A stretch of 64,000 nucleotides of DNA. Origin: Erythrobacter dokdonensis DSW-74 (lineage in GTDB: Bacteria; Pseudomonadota; Alphaproteobacteria; Sphingomonadales; Sphingomonadaceae). The stretch is from NCBI RefSeq assembly GCF_001677335.1, contig NZ_LZYB01000001.1, forward strand, positions 744,001 through 808,000, written 5' to 3'. Positions 1 through 8,219 of this stretch are shown piece after piece (within the stretch, counting starts at the first letter, position 1; each line of letters begins with the position of its first letter). Made by a program: the position numbers and the translations under genes. The notes under the pieces are model-generated. The model saw nothing but the letters and a program-made list of their open reading frames with translations. It was not told the origin of the DNA and did not search any database.

Positions 1-53
1 TGTCGGCCGGCATGGCGGTGGCCCTGATCGTTAACTCGCCAACAGGCATGGCG

Positions 54-1478
54 TCAGACCACCAGCCCCATCGGGTTCTCGACCAACTGCTGGAACGCCT
101 GCATCAGCTGCGCGCCGTCCGCGCCGTCGATGGCGCGGTGGTCGAAGCTGCCGGTGACGCTCATCACAGTGGCGACACCCAGCGTGCCGTCGATCACATG
201 GGGCCGCTGCTCGCCCGCGCCGACCGCGAGGATCATCGCCTGCGGCGGGTTGATCACCGCGTCGAACTGCTTGGTGCCGAACATGCCGAGGTTGGACAAC
301 GAGGCCGTGCCGCCCTGGTATTCCTGCGGCATCAGCTTGCCGTCGCGCGCCTTGTTCGCCAGTTCCTTCATCTCGGTGCTGATCTGCGCGAGGCCCTTGC
401 GCCCCGCATCGCGGATCACCGGCGTGATGAGGCCTGAAGGAGCGGCCACCGCAACCGAGATATCCTGCCGCGAGAATTGCAGCAGCGTATCGCCCTGGAA
501 GCTGACATTGCACTTGGGCACGCGCTGGAGCGCGCGGGCCAGCGCCTTGATCAGCAGATCATTGACCGACAGCTTCACGCCGTCAGCATCAAGCGACTTG
601 TTGAGTTCTCCGCGCAGCTTGAGCAGCGCATCCAGACGCACATCGACGGTGAGGTAGATGTGCGGAATGGTCTGCTTGGCCTCGGTCAAGCGGCGCGCGA
701 TGACCTTGCGAACATTGTTGAGCTTGATTGCCTCGTATGGCGCATCGAGATCGCCGCCGAGCGTGGGGACCGCCACCGGCGCGGGTGCTGCAGCGGGTGC
801 GGATGCAGGCGCCGCCGCCGGAGCCTCAGGCGCGGCCGCAGCGGGGGTGAAGGCCTCCACATCGTCCTTGACGATGCGGCCATTGGGTCCGGTGCCCTTG
901 ACCTGCGAAAGATCGATGCCCCTGTCCGCCGCGATCCGCTTGGCCAGCGGCGAGGCGATCACCCGCGCGCCCGGGGCTGCAGGGGCGGGTGCAGGAGCCG
1001 GAGCCGGAGCCGGAGCGGGGCTTGCCGCAGGCGCAGGCGAACCGCCGCCCGCCGCAATCGCGCTTTCCACGTCTTCCTTGGTGATCTTGCCCTTGGGGCC
1101 GGTGCCGGCAAGGCTGGAAAGGTCGATGCCGTTAGCCTCGGCCAGTTTGCGCGCGGTCGGCGTGGCGGCGGGGCCTTCGGCAGGCGCAGAAGGGACAGGC
1201 GCAGGCGCCGTAGCCGAGGCGGGCGCCGCCTCCTCGCCTTCCACCGCCAGCCGCGCGATCACCGCGCCGACCTTCACGCCCTCGGTACCTTCCGCAATCA
1301 GGATCTCGGCAATCACGCCTTCATCGACTGCCTCGAACTCCATCGTCGCCTTGTCGGTCTCGATCTCGGCCATGATGTCGCCCGAGGAAATCGTGTCTCC
1401 AACCTTGACCAGCCAGCGCGCAAGCGTGCCTTCTTCCATGGTGGGCGACAAAGCCGGCATCTTGATGTCCAAGGCCAT
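54..1478 (-). CDS. pdhC: Pyruvate dehydrogenase complex E2, dihydrolipoamide acetyltransferase
   Basis: E2 core of the cytoplasmic pyruvate dehydrogenase complex; it transfers the acetyl group from lipoamide to CoA. The 474-residue protein begins [17 protein letters not shown], the classic start of a lipoyl domain (1-80) with the lipoylated lysine in ETDKATMEF (K43). An Ala/Pro linker follows, then two peripheral-subunit-binding domains in tandem (about 108-140 and 175-210, each ending GTGPxGxIxKxDVE), a second Ala/Pro linker, and the acyltransferase domain with the catalytic DHRAIDG motif (H447, D451). I chose the ATG at 1478 because the lipoyl domain starts there; the frame stays open 22 codons upstream without homology. 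Two subunit-binding domains are unusual, since E2 normally has one. The rest of the complex must lie outside the window. Confidence 0.95.
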   Translation of the reverse strand: MALDIKMPALSPTMEEGTLARWLVKVGDTISSGDIMAEIETDKATMEFEAVDEGVIAEILIAEGTEGVKVGAVIARLAVEGEEAAPASATAPAPVPSAPAEGPAATPTARKLAEANGIDLSSLAGTGPKGKITKEDVESAIAAGGGSPAPAASPAPAPAPAPAPAPAAPGARVIASPLAKRIAADRGIDLSQVKGTGPNGRIVKDDVEAFTPAAAAPEAPAAAPASAPAAAPAPVAVPTLGGDLDAPYEAIKLNNVRKVIARRLTEAKQTIPHIYLTVDVRLDALLKLRGELNKSLDADGVKLSVNDLLIKALARALQRVPKCNVSFQGDTLLQFSRQDISVAVAAPSGLITPVIRDAGRKGLAQISTEMKELANKARDGKLMPQEYQGGTASLSNLGMFGTKQFDAVINPPQAMILAVGAGEQRPHVIDGTLGVATVMSVTGSFDHRAIDGADGAQLMQAFQQLVENPMGLVV

Positions 1479-1616
1479 GATCCGCTGAAACTCCCGTGTT
1501 CGATCCTCGGTCATGTCTCTGGCCAATTCGGGCGCAGCGGGCAAGGGTCAGAAGTGGGGGGACTTGCCAATCCATACGAATGCATTGATACCTCGGCTCC
1601 TCACGGGGTTCGAGAC

Positions 1617-2069
1617 ATGCGCACATTTCTGGTCATCATCGACGAGAGCGAAGAGGCGCTGGCTGCTCTGCGTTACGCTGCGCGGCGGGCGGCAGCGGTC
1701 GGGGGAGCTGTGCATCTCCTCGCGTTGGTGCCGCAGCAGAACTTCTCCGCTTTCGGCGCGGTGCAGGCCACCATCGAGGCCGAGGCGCGCGACCGGGCGG
1801 AAATGCTCGCCCACGGTGTGGCAGGCAATCTTCTGGCAGAAAGCGGGATCATGCCGACCATTTCGGTCAAGATCGGCAACGGCCAGAAGATCGTCGGCGA
1901 ATTCCTGACCGAGCATCCCGAGGTGGCCGCTCTGGTGCTCGGCGCAGCCAGAGGAGCCGCGCCCGGTCCGCTGGTGACGCATTTCTCGGCCGCTGCTGGA
2001 ACCCTGCCCTGCCCGCTCTACATCGTTCCTGCCGATTATGACGAGATGGCGCGCGAGCACGGCGTCTAG
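1617..2069 (+). CDS. Universal stress protein (UspA family)
   Basis: A 150-residue single-domain Usp protein. The N-terminus MRTFLVIIDESEEALAALRYAA matches the family pattern of a short beta strand followed by Asp and a helix. Near the C-terminus, VLGAARGAAPGP followed by VTHFSAAAGTLPCPLYIVPA resembles the G-2x-G-9x-G(S/T) ATP-binding loop, with one position changed. Proteins of this family act in the cytoplasm in stress survival, but the molecular role of this one cannot be read from sequence. The gene is divergent from pdhC, with 138 bases between the start codons, and its stop lies 4 bases from the stop of convergent rnr. No clear stress promoter was found upstream. Confidence 0.85.
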   Translation: MRTFLVIIDESEEALAALRYAARRAAAVGGAVHLLALVPQQNFSAFGAVQATIEAEARDRAEMLAHGVAGNLLAESGIMPTISVKIGNGQKIVGEFLTEHPEVAALVLGAARGAAPGPLVTHFSAAAGTLPCPLYIVPADYDEMAREHGV

Positions 2070-2073
2070 CGCG

Positions 2074-4359
2074 TTATTTCCGGCGTCCCTGATGGCGGAT
2101 ATTGCCGGGGCGGCCGCGCTTGCCGGCGGTATATTTGCCTGCCTTCTTCGGCCCGCGCTGGCGATCTTGCGGACGCGTCCCGCGCGGCTCGATCCGGCCC
2201 GTATCGGCATCGGGCAGGACGAACTTCAAGGCACCGGTCAGCGGATTGGCTTCAGCCAGTTTCAGCTTCAGCCGGTCGCCTGCGGCGAAGGTCGTCCCGC
2301 TGCTTTCCCCGACCAGCGCCTGCGCCGCCTCGTCATGGCGGAAGTATTCGCCACCCAGCGTCGAGATCGGCACCAACCCGTCACCGCCCAGCCCGACGAT
2401 GGTGGCGAAGAACCCGAAGCCCTGAACGCCGGTGATACGGGTGTCGAACACCTCGCCCACCCGTGCCGATAGCCACGCCGCGACATAGCGATCGATGGTG
2501 TCGCGCTCGGCCTCCATCGCGCGCCGCTCGGTCTGGCTGATCGCGTCGGAGACCTGTTGCAGCGAAGCGCGGTCACGGTCGGAGAGGCCGCTGGTTGCGG
2601 GAATTGATCCCGGAGGCGCGGGCTGTTCAAGCTTGTAGGCATCCACCAGCGCACGATGCACCAGCAGATCGGAATAGCGCCGGATCGGCGAAGTGAAGTG
2701 CGCGTAGCTGCCCAGCGACAGCCCGAAATGCCCGGCATTGGCGGGGCCGTAATAGGCCTGGGTCTGGCTGCGCAGCACGGCTTCCATCACCAGCGCCTTT
2801 TCGGTCTCGTCGGAAATGTCCTTGAGCATCCGGTTGAACAGGCCCGGCGTGACCACCTGCCCCAGCGCCAGCTTCTTGCCCATCGTGGCGAGATAATCGC
2901 GCAGGGCAATCAGCTTCTCGCGGCTCGGCGGTTCGTGGATGCGGTAGACCACCGGCGCGGTCTTCGCCTCCAGTGCCTTGGCCGCGGCGACATTGGCGGC
3001 GATCATGAAATCCTCGACCACGCGGTGCGCATCGAGCCTTTCGCGAATGGCGATTTCCGTAATCTGGCCCTTCTCGTTCAGCACCACGCGGCGTTCGGGC
3101 AGTTCGAGTTCCAGCGGATCGCGGGCATGGCGTGCGGCGGCCAGCGCCTTCCATGCAGCCCAGAGGTTGGCGAGATATTCAGGCGGATTGCCGTCATCCA
3201 CCGCCTTCTGCGCGTCCTCGTAAGCGATATTGTGCGCGATCCTTACCAAGGCGCGAGTAAACCGGAACTTGTTGACCTTGCCGTGCGCATCGATGTGCAG
3301 GTGGCAGGCCATTGCTGCGCGATCCTCGCCTTCTTTCAGGGAGCAAACATCTGCTGACAGCACCTCGGGCAGCATCGGCACCACGCGGTCGGGGAAATAG
3401 ACCGAATTGCCGCGCTTCCTCGCCTCGCGGTCAAGCGCGGAGCCGGGGCGGACGTAGAAGCTGACATCGGCGATGGCGACCAGCGCGTTGAACCCGCCCT
3501 GCCCGTCCGGCTCCGCCCAGATCGCATCGTCATGGTCGCGCGCGTCAGCGGGGTCGATGGCGACAATCGGCAGATGCCGCAGGTCTTCACGCGCCTTGTC
3601 CGAGAGCTTGAGCTTGGCCGCGCGCGGAGCCTCTTCCAGCACCTCGTCGGGGAAGATGTGCGGGATGCCGTGCTTGGCGATGGCGATGAGGCTGAAGCTT
3701 CGCGGCGCAAGCGGATCGCCCACCACCTCGATCACCTTGACCCCCGCGCGCTCGGAGCGCCCCACCCGCTCGGCAATTACCAGCTGGCCTTGTTCCGCCT
3801 CGCCCCGGTCGGCGATGGGGGCGGACTGGCGCACACGCTTGTCGACCGGCGCGAGCCAGGCCTTGCCGGTCTTGTCGATCTCGACGATGCCCATCAGCCC
3901 TTCGGTGCGCGCGGGCAGCTTTTTCATCGGGTGCGCGATCCAGCCGCTGTCCGTTTCCTCGGTGCGGGCGAGCACCCGGTCACCGCGCTTCAAAGCCGGA
4001 GGACGTTTTGCCCCGCGCATTTTCGGCTCGCGGATGATCAGGCGCGGCGGCTTGCCGGGGGCTTCGGGATCCCAATTTTCGGGCTCGGCGATCAGCTCAC
4101 CATCCTCGAGGGCGACGATCTTCAGGGTCGTGACCTTGGGCACCCCGCCCATCCGGTGATAGGCCGACTTTTTCCCGTCGATCAGGCCTTCCTCGGCCAT
4201 ATCCTTGAGCAGGGCCTTGAGCTTGATCTTCTCCTGCCCCTTGAGCCCGAAAGCCTTGGCAATCTCGCGCTTGCCGGCGGGAATGTCGGATGACTGGATG
4301 AAGTCGAGCACCTGTTGCGCACTCGGCATCCCCTGCGGGAGTTTGGGCTTGCCCTTCAT
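2074..4359 (-). CDS. rnr: Ribonuclease R, 3'-5' exoribonuclease
   Basis: A 761-residue RNase R that degrades structured RNA processively from the 3' end. An N-terminal winged-helix region (1-70, with an AFGLKGQEKIKLKALL-like helix pair) and cold-shock/OB segments precede the RNB catalytic domain. That domain carries the acidic metal cluster IDPADARDHDDAIW (about 265-278). An S1 domain follows (about 630-715, RITGVQGFGFFATI), then a strongly basic tail rich in Lys, Arg and Gly, typical of RNase R rather than RNase II. The gene is monocistronic, with 198 bases separating it from the M28 gene upstream. Nineteen bases before the ATG begins a 32-bp dyad element that recurs almost exactly before ppdK, suggesting shared transcriptional control. 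Confidence 0.95.
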   Translation of the reverse strand: MKGKPKLPQGMPSAQQVLDFIQSSDIPAGKREIAKAFGLKGQEKIKLKALLKDMAEEGLIDGKKSAYHRMGGVPKVTTLKIVALEDGELIAEPENWDPEAPGKPPRLIIREPKMRGAKRPPALKRGDRVLARTEETDSGWIAHPMKKLPARTEGLMGIVEIDKTGKAWLAPVDKRVRQSAPIADRGEAEQGQLVIAERVGRSERAGVKVIEVVGDPLAPRSFSLIAIAKHGIPHIFPDEVLEEAPRAAKLKLSDKAREDLRHLPIVAIDPADARDHDDAIWAEPDGQGGFNALVAIADVSFYVRPGSALDREARKRGNSVYFPDRVVPMLPEVLSADVCSLKEGEDRAAMACHLHIDAHGKVNKFRFTRALVRIAHNIAYEDAQKAVDDGNPPEYLANLWAAWKALAAARHARDPLELELPERRVVLNEKGQITEIAIRERLDAHRVVEDFMIAANVAAAKALEAKTAPVVYRIHEPPSREKLIALRDYLATMGKKLALGQVVTPGLFNRMLKDISDETEKALVMEAVLRSQTQAYYGPANAGHFGLSLGSYAHFTSPIRRYSDLLVHRALVDAYKLEQPAPPGSIPATSGLSDRDRASLQQVSDAISQTERRAMEAERDTIDRYVAAWLSARVGEVFDTRITGVQGFGFFATIVGLGGDGLVPISTLGGEYFRHDEAAQALVGESSGTTFAAGDRLKLKLAEANPLTGALKFVLPDADTGRIEPRGTRPQDRQRGPKKAGKYTAGKRGRPGNIRHQGRRK

Positions 4360-4378
4360 GCTACACCTGCCGCAGCAC

Positions 4379-4410
4379 AGCTTGACAAACTTGACACCCT
4401 GTCAAGCTGA
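4379..4410 (-). promoter_or_regulatory. Operator-like dyad upstream of rnr (copy 1 of 2)
   Basis: Contains a perfect 17-bp inverted repeat CTTGACA-N3-TGTCAAG plus a third half-site AGCTTGACA in the same 32 bases. It begins 19 bases upstream of the rnr start codon. The 32-bp block is the same as that before ppdK (57279-57310) except that the three central bases are CCC here and GGG there on the plus strand. Another half-site, CTTGACGGACAGGG, lies at 4463-4476, also matched upstream of ppdK. The binding protein is unknown. Confidence 0.75.
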
Positions 4411-4557
4411 AGGTTTTCGAATTTCTGCATCATTACCATAGGGTTGCACCCGTATCCCCGTGCTTGACGGACAGGGAAGACCGGCCTTGTTTCAGGATTT
4501 CGGGTGCGCCCATTGCCCCCCTATCGCATGAATCGGGGGCGTAGGAAATTTTCCCGG

Positions 4558-5934
4558 TCAATCCTTCGCCACCGGCTCGAACGCGCCGCCGGGAACCGCG
4601 CTGGAGACGGGCGAGCAGAATTCACCATCGCAGGCCTGCACGCCGAACATCCAGTCATCGCCGCGCAGCGGAGCCGCAAGATCGAAATCCACGCCCTCGG
4701 GCGAAGGATTGAACAGCGGGATCGGGTCGAAAACCGCTTCGGTGTCGCCGCGTTCAGCCGAGCGCCACGCCGTTTCGTCCGTCCTTCGTGCGACGATCAG
4801 ATAGGAATCTCCGCCCGGCACCGAGCGCCATTTGAGCCCGGTATCCACCCGCACGGCTGCATTTGCGGTAAGCGCTGGCGGCATCGGCGCACGGGCTAGC
4901 GCATCCAATGCCCGCACGTTCAGTTTCGTCACCCCAGCCAGATAAGCGAAATCCATTTCCTCGATGGTATCGCCGTAAAACACGCCGTCTTCGGTGCGGA
5001 TGTCCTGATGCTGGTGATCGTAATCCTCGACCCCGACCGAGAAGCGGATCGCGGGATAGCCCTTCTGGAGGAACGGCACCTGATCTCCGCCGCGGCCCAT
5101 GCGGTCGGTGCGCCAGATCTGGCGGACCTGCATTTCGTCAGGGTGCTTGGCCGAAAGATCCGCCACCCAGCGCGAGAGGTTGCGCGAGGGCGTGTCATTC
5201 TCGCCGCCAAAGCGGGTTTGTGCGGCCCGAAGCCGGTCGGTCAGGTCGGCGCGCGGGCCTTCGGAAAAGACGCGCACGACCTTGGGCTCGCAATAGCCGT
5301 CCTTGCCGCAGGAATTGCCGACGATGTCGTTGTTGAGCACAGCCTTCACCGTGAAGCCTTGGCGCTCGGCCCAGTCGGCCAGAATGCGCCCGCCGAACAG
5401 GCCCTGTTCCTCGCCCGAGAGCAGCGCGTAGATGATCGTGCCGGGGTATTTCGTGCCGCTCAGCGCGCGCGCGGCTTCCAGCACCAGAGCAGAGCCCGAG
5501 CCATCGTCATTGGCACCCGGCGCATCGCTGGTGAAGTCCAGCGGATCGCTGACGCGGCTATCGATATGGCCCTGCACGATCACGACCTCGTTGGGACGTT
5601 CGCTGCCGCGCTGGATCGCGACGGCGTTGCGCACGAGGGTCGCTGTCGGGATACGCCGCGCATCGGGCTGGATCACCTCGCCGACGGGCAGGACTTCAAG
5701 GCAATTGCCACAGTCCGCACCGATGCGGCGGAACTCGTCCAGCGCCCAGTTGACCGCTGCGCCAATGCCGCGCTTCGGATCGTCCTGCGACGATAGCGTG
5801 TGGCGGGTGCCGAAGCTGACAAGCTTCTCGACATCGCCTTTGAGGCGCTGTTCGGAAACCTTGTCGGCGGGATGGGTCTGGGCGGCGAGCGGTGCGGCAA
5901 TAATAGCCGCGATAAGGGTGAGGCGCTTGATCAT
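4558..5934 (-). CDS. Secreted M28 family zinc peptidase
   Basis: A 458-residue protein with a signal peptide (MIKRLTLIAAIIAAPLAAQ, cleavage near residue 19), so it probably acts in the periplasm or outside the cell. The M28 aminopeptidase core is present: GHIDSRVSD and GANDDGSGSA carry the first two zinc ligands, LSGEEQGLFGG the catalytic Glu pair, and NNDIVG and DYDHQHQD the remaining ligands. A C-terminal segment of about 110 residues looks like a beta-rich fibronectin-like domain (DETAWRSAERGDTEAVF). The start at 5934 is the ATG heading the signal peptide. Its start lies 37 bases from the proS stop on the same strand, so it may be co-transcribed with proS. The substrate is unknown. Confidence 0.85.
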   Translation of the reverse strand: MIKRLTLIAAIIAAPLAAQTHPADKVSEQRLKGDVEKLVSFGTRHTLSSQDDPKRGIGAAVNWALDEFRRIGADCGNCLEVLPVGEVIQPDARRIPTATLVRNAVAIQRGSERPNEVVIVQGHIDSRVSDPLDFTSDAPGANDDGSGSALVLEAARALSGTKYPGTIIYALLSGEEQGLFGGRILADWAERQGFTVKAVLNNDIVGNSCGKDGYCEPKVVRVFSEGPRADLTDRLRAAQTRFGGENDTPSRNLSRWVADLSAKHPDEMQVRQIWRTDRMGRGGDQVPFLQKGYPAIRFSVGVEDYDHQHQDIRTEDGVFYGDTIEEMDFAYLAGVTKLNVRALDALARAPMPPALTANAAVRVDTGLKWRSVPGGDSYLIVARRTDETAWRSAERGDTEAVFDPIPLFNPSPEGVDFDLAAPLRGDDWMFGVQACDGEFCSPVSSAVPGGAFEPVAKD

Positions 5935-5971
5935 GCGCCTTCCCTGCCCCGTGCCTCGCCGCGATGCAAGC

Positions 5972-7516
5972 CTAGTAGGCGCGCGCCACCAGAATACGCT
6001 CGACGGCCGGTTCGCCGGTGAAGATGCAGGCGCCGGTGGCAGCTTGGGCATCGCGCGGCACGTTGCGAATGGTGAGCTTGACGGCTTTCAGTTTCTCTAC
6101 AACGGTATCGAGCGCGGCGCCGGTGGGTTTGGCCCATTCGACCTCGACCCAGCCCGGATACTTGCCGCCCTTCTCGAAGTGATCGACCACCGCCTGCCAC
6201 TCGGTAATGCCGCGGGTAATATTGGCATCGCGCCGGGCGCGGGCTTCGTCGAAGAGAGACTGCTGGATATCCTCGAGCAGCGCCCCTGCGCCGGAAACAA
6301 ACTCGCCCTGTGCCGGATAGGTGAAGGCGGGCTTGCCGTTGGCCGTGTTCCAGAGCCGGTCGCGGCGCAGCACGGCGAGCTTGCCCTCGGCCATGTCGCG
6401 CGGGCCGACTTCGATGATGACGGGCGCGCCCTTGCGCACCCAGTCCCAGCGCTTGGCCGCGGCCTTTCCGGGTTTAGTATCGAGCAGGATCCGCAGGCGC
6501 TCACCAAGCGCCGACTGCCCGGCCAGCGCGACGCGCAGCTCCGCGCAATAGGCGATCAGCTCTGCATCTTCGGGTGCCTCGCGCAGCATCGGGATGATAA
6601 CGATCTGCTGCGGCGCGATGGCGGGCGGGACGCGCAAGCCATCGTCATCGCCATGGGTCATGATCACCCCGCCGATCAGCCGCGTCGACACACCCCAGCT
6701 GGTAGTGTGGCAATATTGCTGGGCGCCCTCGCGGTCCTGGTACTGGATGCCCGCCGCATGAGCGAAATTGGTGCCGAGATAGTGCGAGGTGCCGGCCTGC
6801 AGCGCCTTGCCGTCCTGCATCATCGCCTCGATCGACCAGGTCTCCACCGCGCCGGGGAAGCGCTCGTTTTCGGGCTTCTCGCCGGCGATCACCGGCAGGG
6901 CGAGGTCATCCTCGGCGCAGGCGCGGTACATTTCCAGCGCGCGGTGGGTTTCCTCGAGCGCCTGCTCGCGGTTCTCGTGCGCGGTGTGGCCTTCCTGCCA
7001 GAGGAATTCGCTGGTGCGCAGGAACATCCGGGTGCGCATTTCCCAGCGCACCACGTTGGCCCACTGGTTGGTGAGCAACGGCAGATCGCGCCAGGATTGC
7101 ACCCAGCGCGCCATGGCATCGCCAATGATGGTTTCCGAGGTCGGACGCACCACCAGCGGCTCTTCCAGCTTGGCGGCGGGATCGGGGATCAGCCCGCCCT
7201 TGCCATCGGCAATCAGGCGGTGATGCGTGACGACCGCCATCTCCTTGGCAAAGCCTTCGACGTGCTCGGCCTCGCGGGTGAAGTTGGCGAGCGGGATGAA
7301 CAGCGGGAAGTAGCAGTTCTGCACGCCCGCCGCCTTGATCCGGTCATCCATCAGGCGCTGGATGCGCTCCCAGATGCCGTAGCCCCAGGGCTTGATGACC
7401 ATGCAGCCGCGCACACCCGATTCCTCGGCGAGGTCGGCCGCTGAGATGACCTCCTGGTACCATTTGGCAAAATCGTCTTCGCGCTTGACGGTTAGCGCGT
7501 GGCGGATCTGGGACAC
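5972..7516 (-). CDS. proS: Prolyl-tRNA synthetase, archaeal/eukaryal-type
   Basis: Charges tRNA-Pro with proline in the cytoplasm. The 514-residue class II synthetase shows RPTSETIIGDAMARW, RWEMRTRMFLRTSEFLWQ and GVSTRLIGGVIMTHGDDDGL, and ends ERILVARAY with a terminal Tyr. The absence of the long bacterial editing insertion, the GYGIWERIQ and EFLWQEGHTAH signatures and the C-terminal Tyr place it with the shorter archaeal/eukaryal-like form, not the roughly 570-residue E. coli type. Translation most likely starts at GTG 7516 (VSQIRHALTVKRED), preceded by an AGGAAG ribosome site; the frame is open upstream without homology. It lies 49 bases downstream of phaR. Confidence 0.92.
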   Translation of the reverse strand: MSQIRHALTVKREDDFAKWYQEVISAADLAEESGVRGCMVIKPWGYGIWERIQRLMDDRIKAAGVQNCYFPLFIPLANFTREAEHVEGFAKEMAVVTHHRLIADGKGGLIPDPAAKLEEPLVVRPTSETIIGDAMARWVQSWRDLPLLTNQWANVVRWEMRTRMFLRTSEFLWQEGHTAHENREQALEETHRALEMYRACAEDDLALPVIAGEKPENERFPGAVETWSIEAMMQDGKALQAGTSHYLGTNFAHAAGIQYQDREGAQQYCHTTSWGVSTRLIGGVIMTHGDDDGLRVPPAIAPQQIVIIPMLREAPEDAELIAYCAELRVALAGQSALGERLRILLDTKPGKAAAKRWDWVRKGAPVIIEVGPRDMAEGKLAVLRRDRLWNTANGKPAFTYPAQGEFVSGAGALLEDIQQSLFDEARARRDANITRGITEWQAVVDHFEKGGKYPGWVEVEWAKPTGAALDTVVEKLKAVKLTIRNVPRDAQAATGACIFTGEPAVERILVARAY

Positions 7517-7565
7517 TGCAGAACTTCCTGACTGAATCGGGTGCAAAACCGCGCGCCGCTTCGCG

Positions 7566-8141
7566 TTATTTGCCCAGTTCGTCCAGCTTCTTTTGCATGG
7601 CTGCCATCTGTTCGCGAAGGGCGGCAATCTCGTCCTTCGCCTCTGCGGCGGGTGCTGCGGGCTTGTCCTTGGGCTTGCCGATGCCCGGCATGAACACGTC
7701 GGCTGCAGCGCGCATCATTGCCATGTTGGTTTCATGCAGCGCGGCAAAAGGGCTGGCGCTCATCCCCTTTTCGAAGGCCTCGCGGATCTTCGACTGGTTA
7801 TCGCGGAAATTGGCCATGCTGGCTTCGAGGTATGAAGGCATCATGGCCTGCATCGAATTGCCATACATCCCGATCAGCTGGCGCAGGAAACTCACGGGAA
7901 GCATCTGGCCGCCGTTCGCTTCCTCATCCATGATGATCTGGGTCAGGATGGAGTGAGTGATATCGTCGCCGGTCTTGGCGTCGAGCACCTTGAAATCGAT
8001 ATTCTCGCGCACCATCCGCGCAAGGTCTTCAAGCGTGATGTAGCTTGAGGAGGCTGTGTTGTAGAGGCGGCGGTTGGCGTATTTCTTGATGATGACCGCA
8101 TCGCCCGCCTCGCCCGATGCCGCTTTCGACCTGCCGACCAT
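7566..8141 (-). CDS. phaR: Polyhydroxyalkanoate synthesis repressor PhaR
   Basis: Cytoplasmic regulator that senses polyhydroxyalkanoate granules and represses phasin and PHA genes, usually including its own. The 191-residue protein has the PHB/PHA accumulation regulator DNA-binding domain at the N-terminus (VIIKKYANRRLYNTASSSYI), a central accumulation domain (LPVSFLRQLIGMYGNSMQAMMPSYLE) and a C-terminal coiled-coil stretch (DEIAALREQMAAMQKKLDEL). The ATG at 8141 is chosen because the conserved domain starts about 15 residues later; an in-frame ATG lies 15 codons upstream. No PHA synthase or phasin gene is in the window. A TGC-rich site just upstream is compatible with autoregulation. Confidence 0.93.
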   Translation of the reverse strand: MVGRSKAASGEAGDAVIIKKYANRRLYNTASSSYITLEDLARMVRENIDFKVLDAKTGDDITHSILTQIIMDEEANGGQMLPVSFLRQLIGMYGNSMQAMMPSYLEASMANFRDNQSKIREAFEKGMSASPFAALHETNMAMMRAAADVFMPGIGKPKDKPAAPAAEAKDEIAALREQMAAMQKKLDELGK

Positions 8142-8176
8142 TATCTTATCCCGTGTGTTGACCCTAGGGCACCTTA

Positions 8177-8200
8177 GCACCTGCACAAGCTGCAGCGCAA
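8177..8200 (-). promoter_or_regulatory. Possible PhaR autoregulatory site
   Basis: Read on the minus strand, this 24-base stretch repeats TGC/TGCA elements (CTGCAGCTTGTGCAG inside it) and lies 36-59 bases upstream of the phaR start codon. Known PhaR operators are TGC-repeat sequences, so autoregulation is plausible. It is also upstream of nothing else on this strand. Short TGCA repeats occur by chance in GC-rich DNA, so the call is tentative. Confidence 0.35.
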
Positions 8201-8219
8201 TAACAGCGCATGAAAATGC

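Noticed and set aside
477..1616. Extension of the universal stress protein frame over pdhC
   Set aside because: Usp homology begins exactly at the ATG at 1617; the upstream part is Arg-rich antisense of pdhC.
4510..4557. Terminator hairpin GCCCCC/GGGGGC downstream of the M28 gene
   Set aside because: The stem is plausible but no T-tract follows on the strand of the gene.
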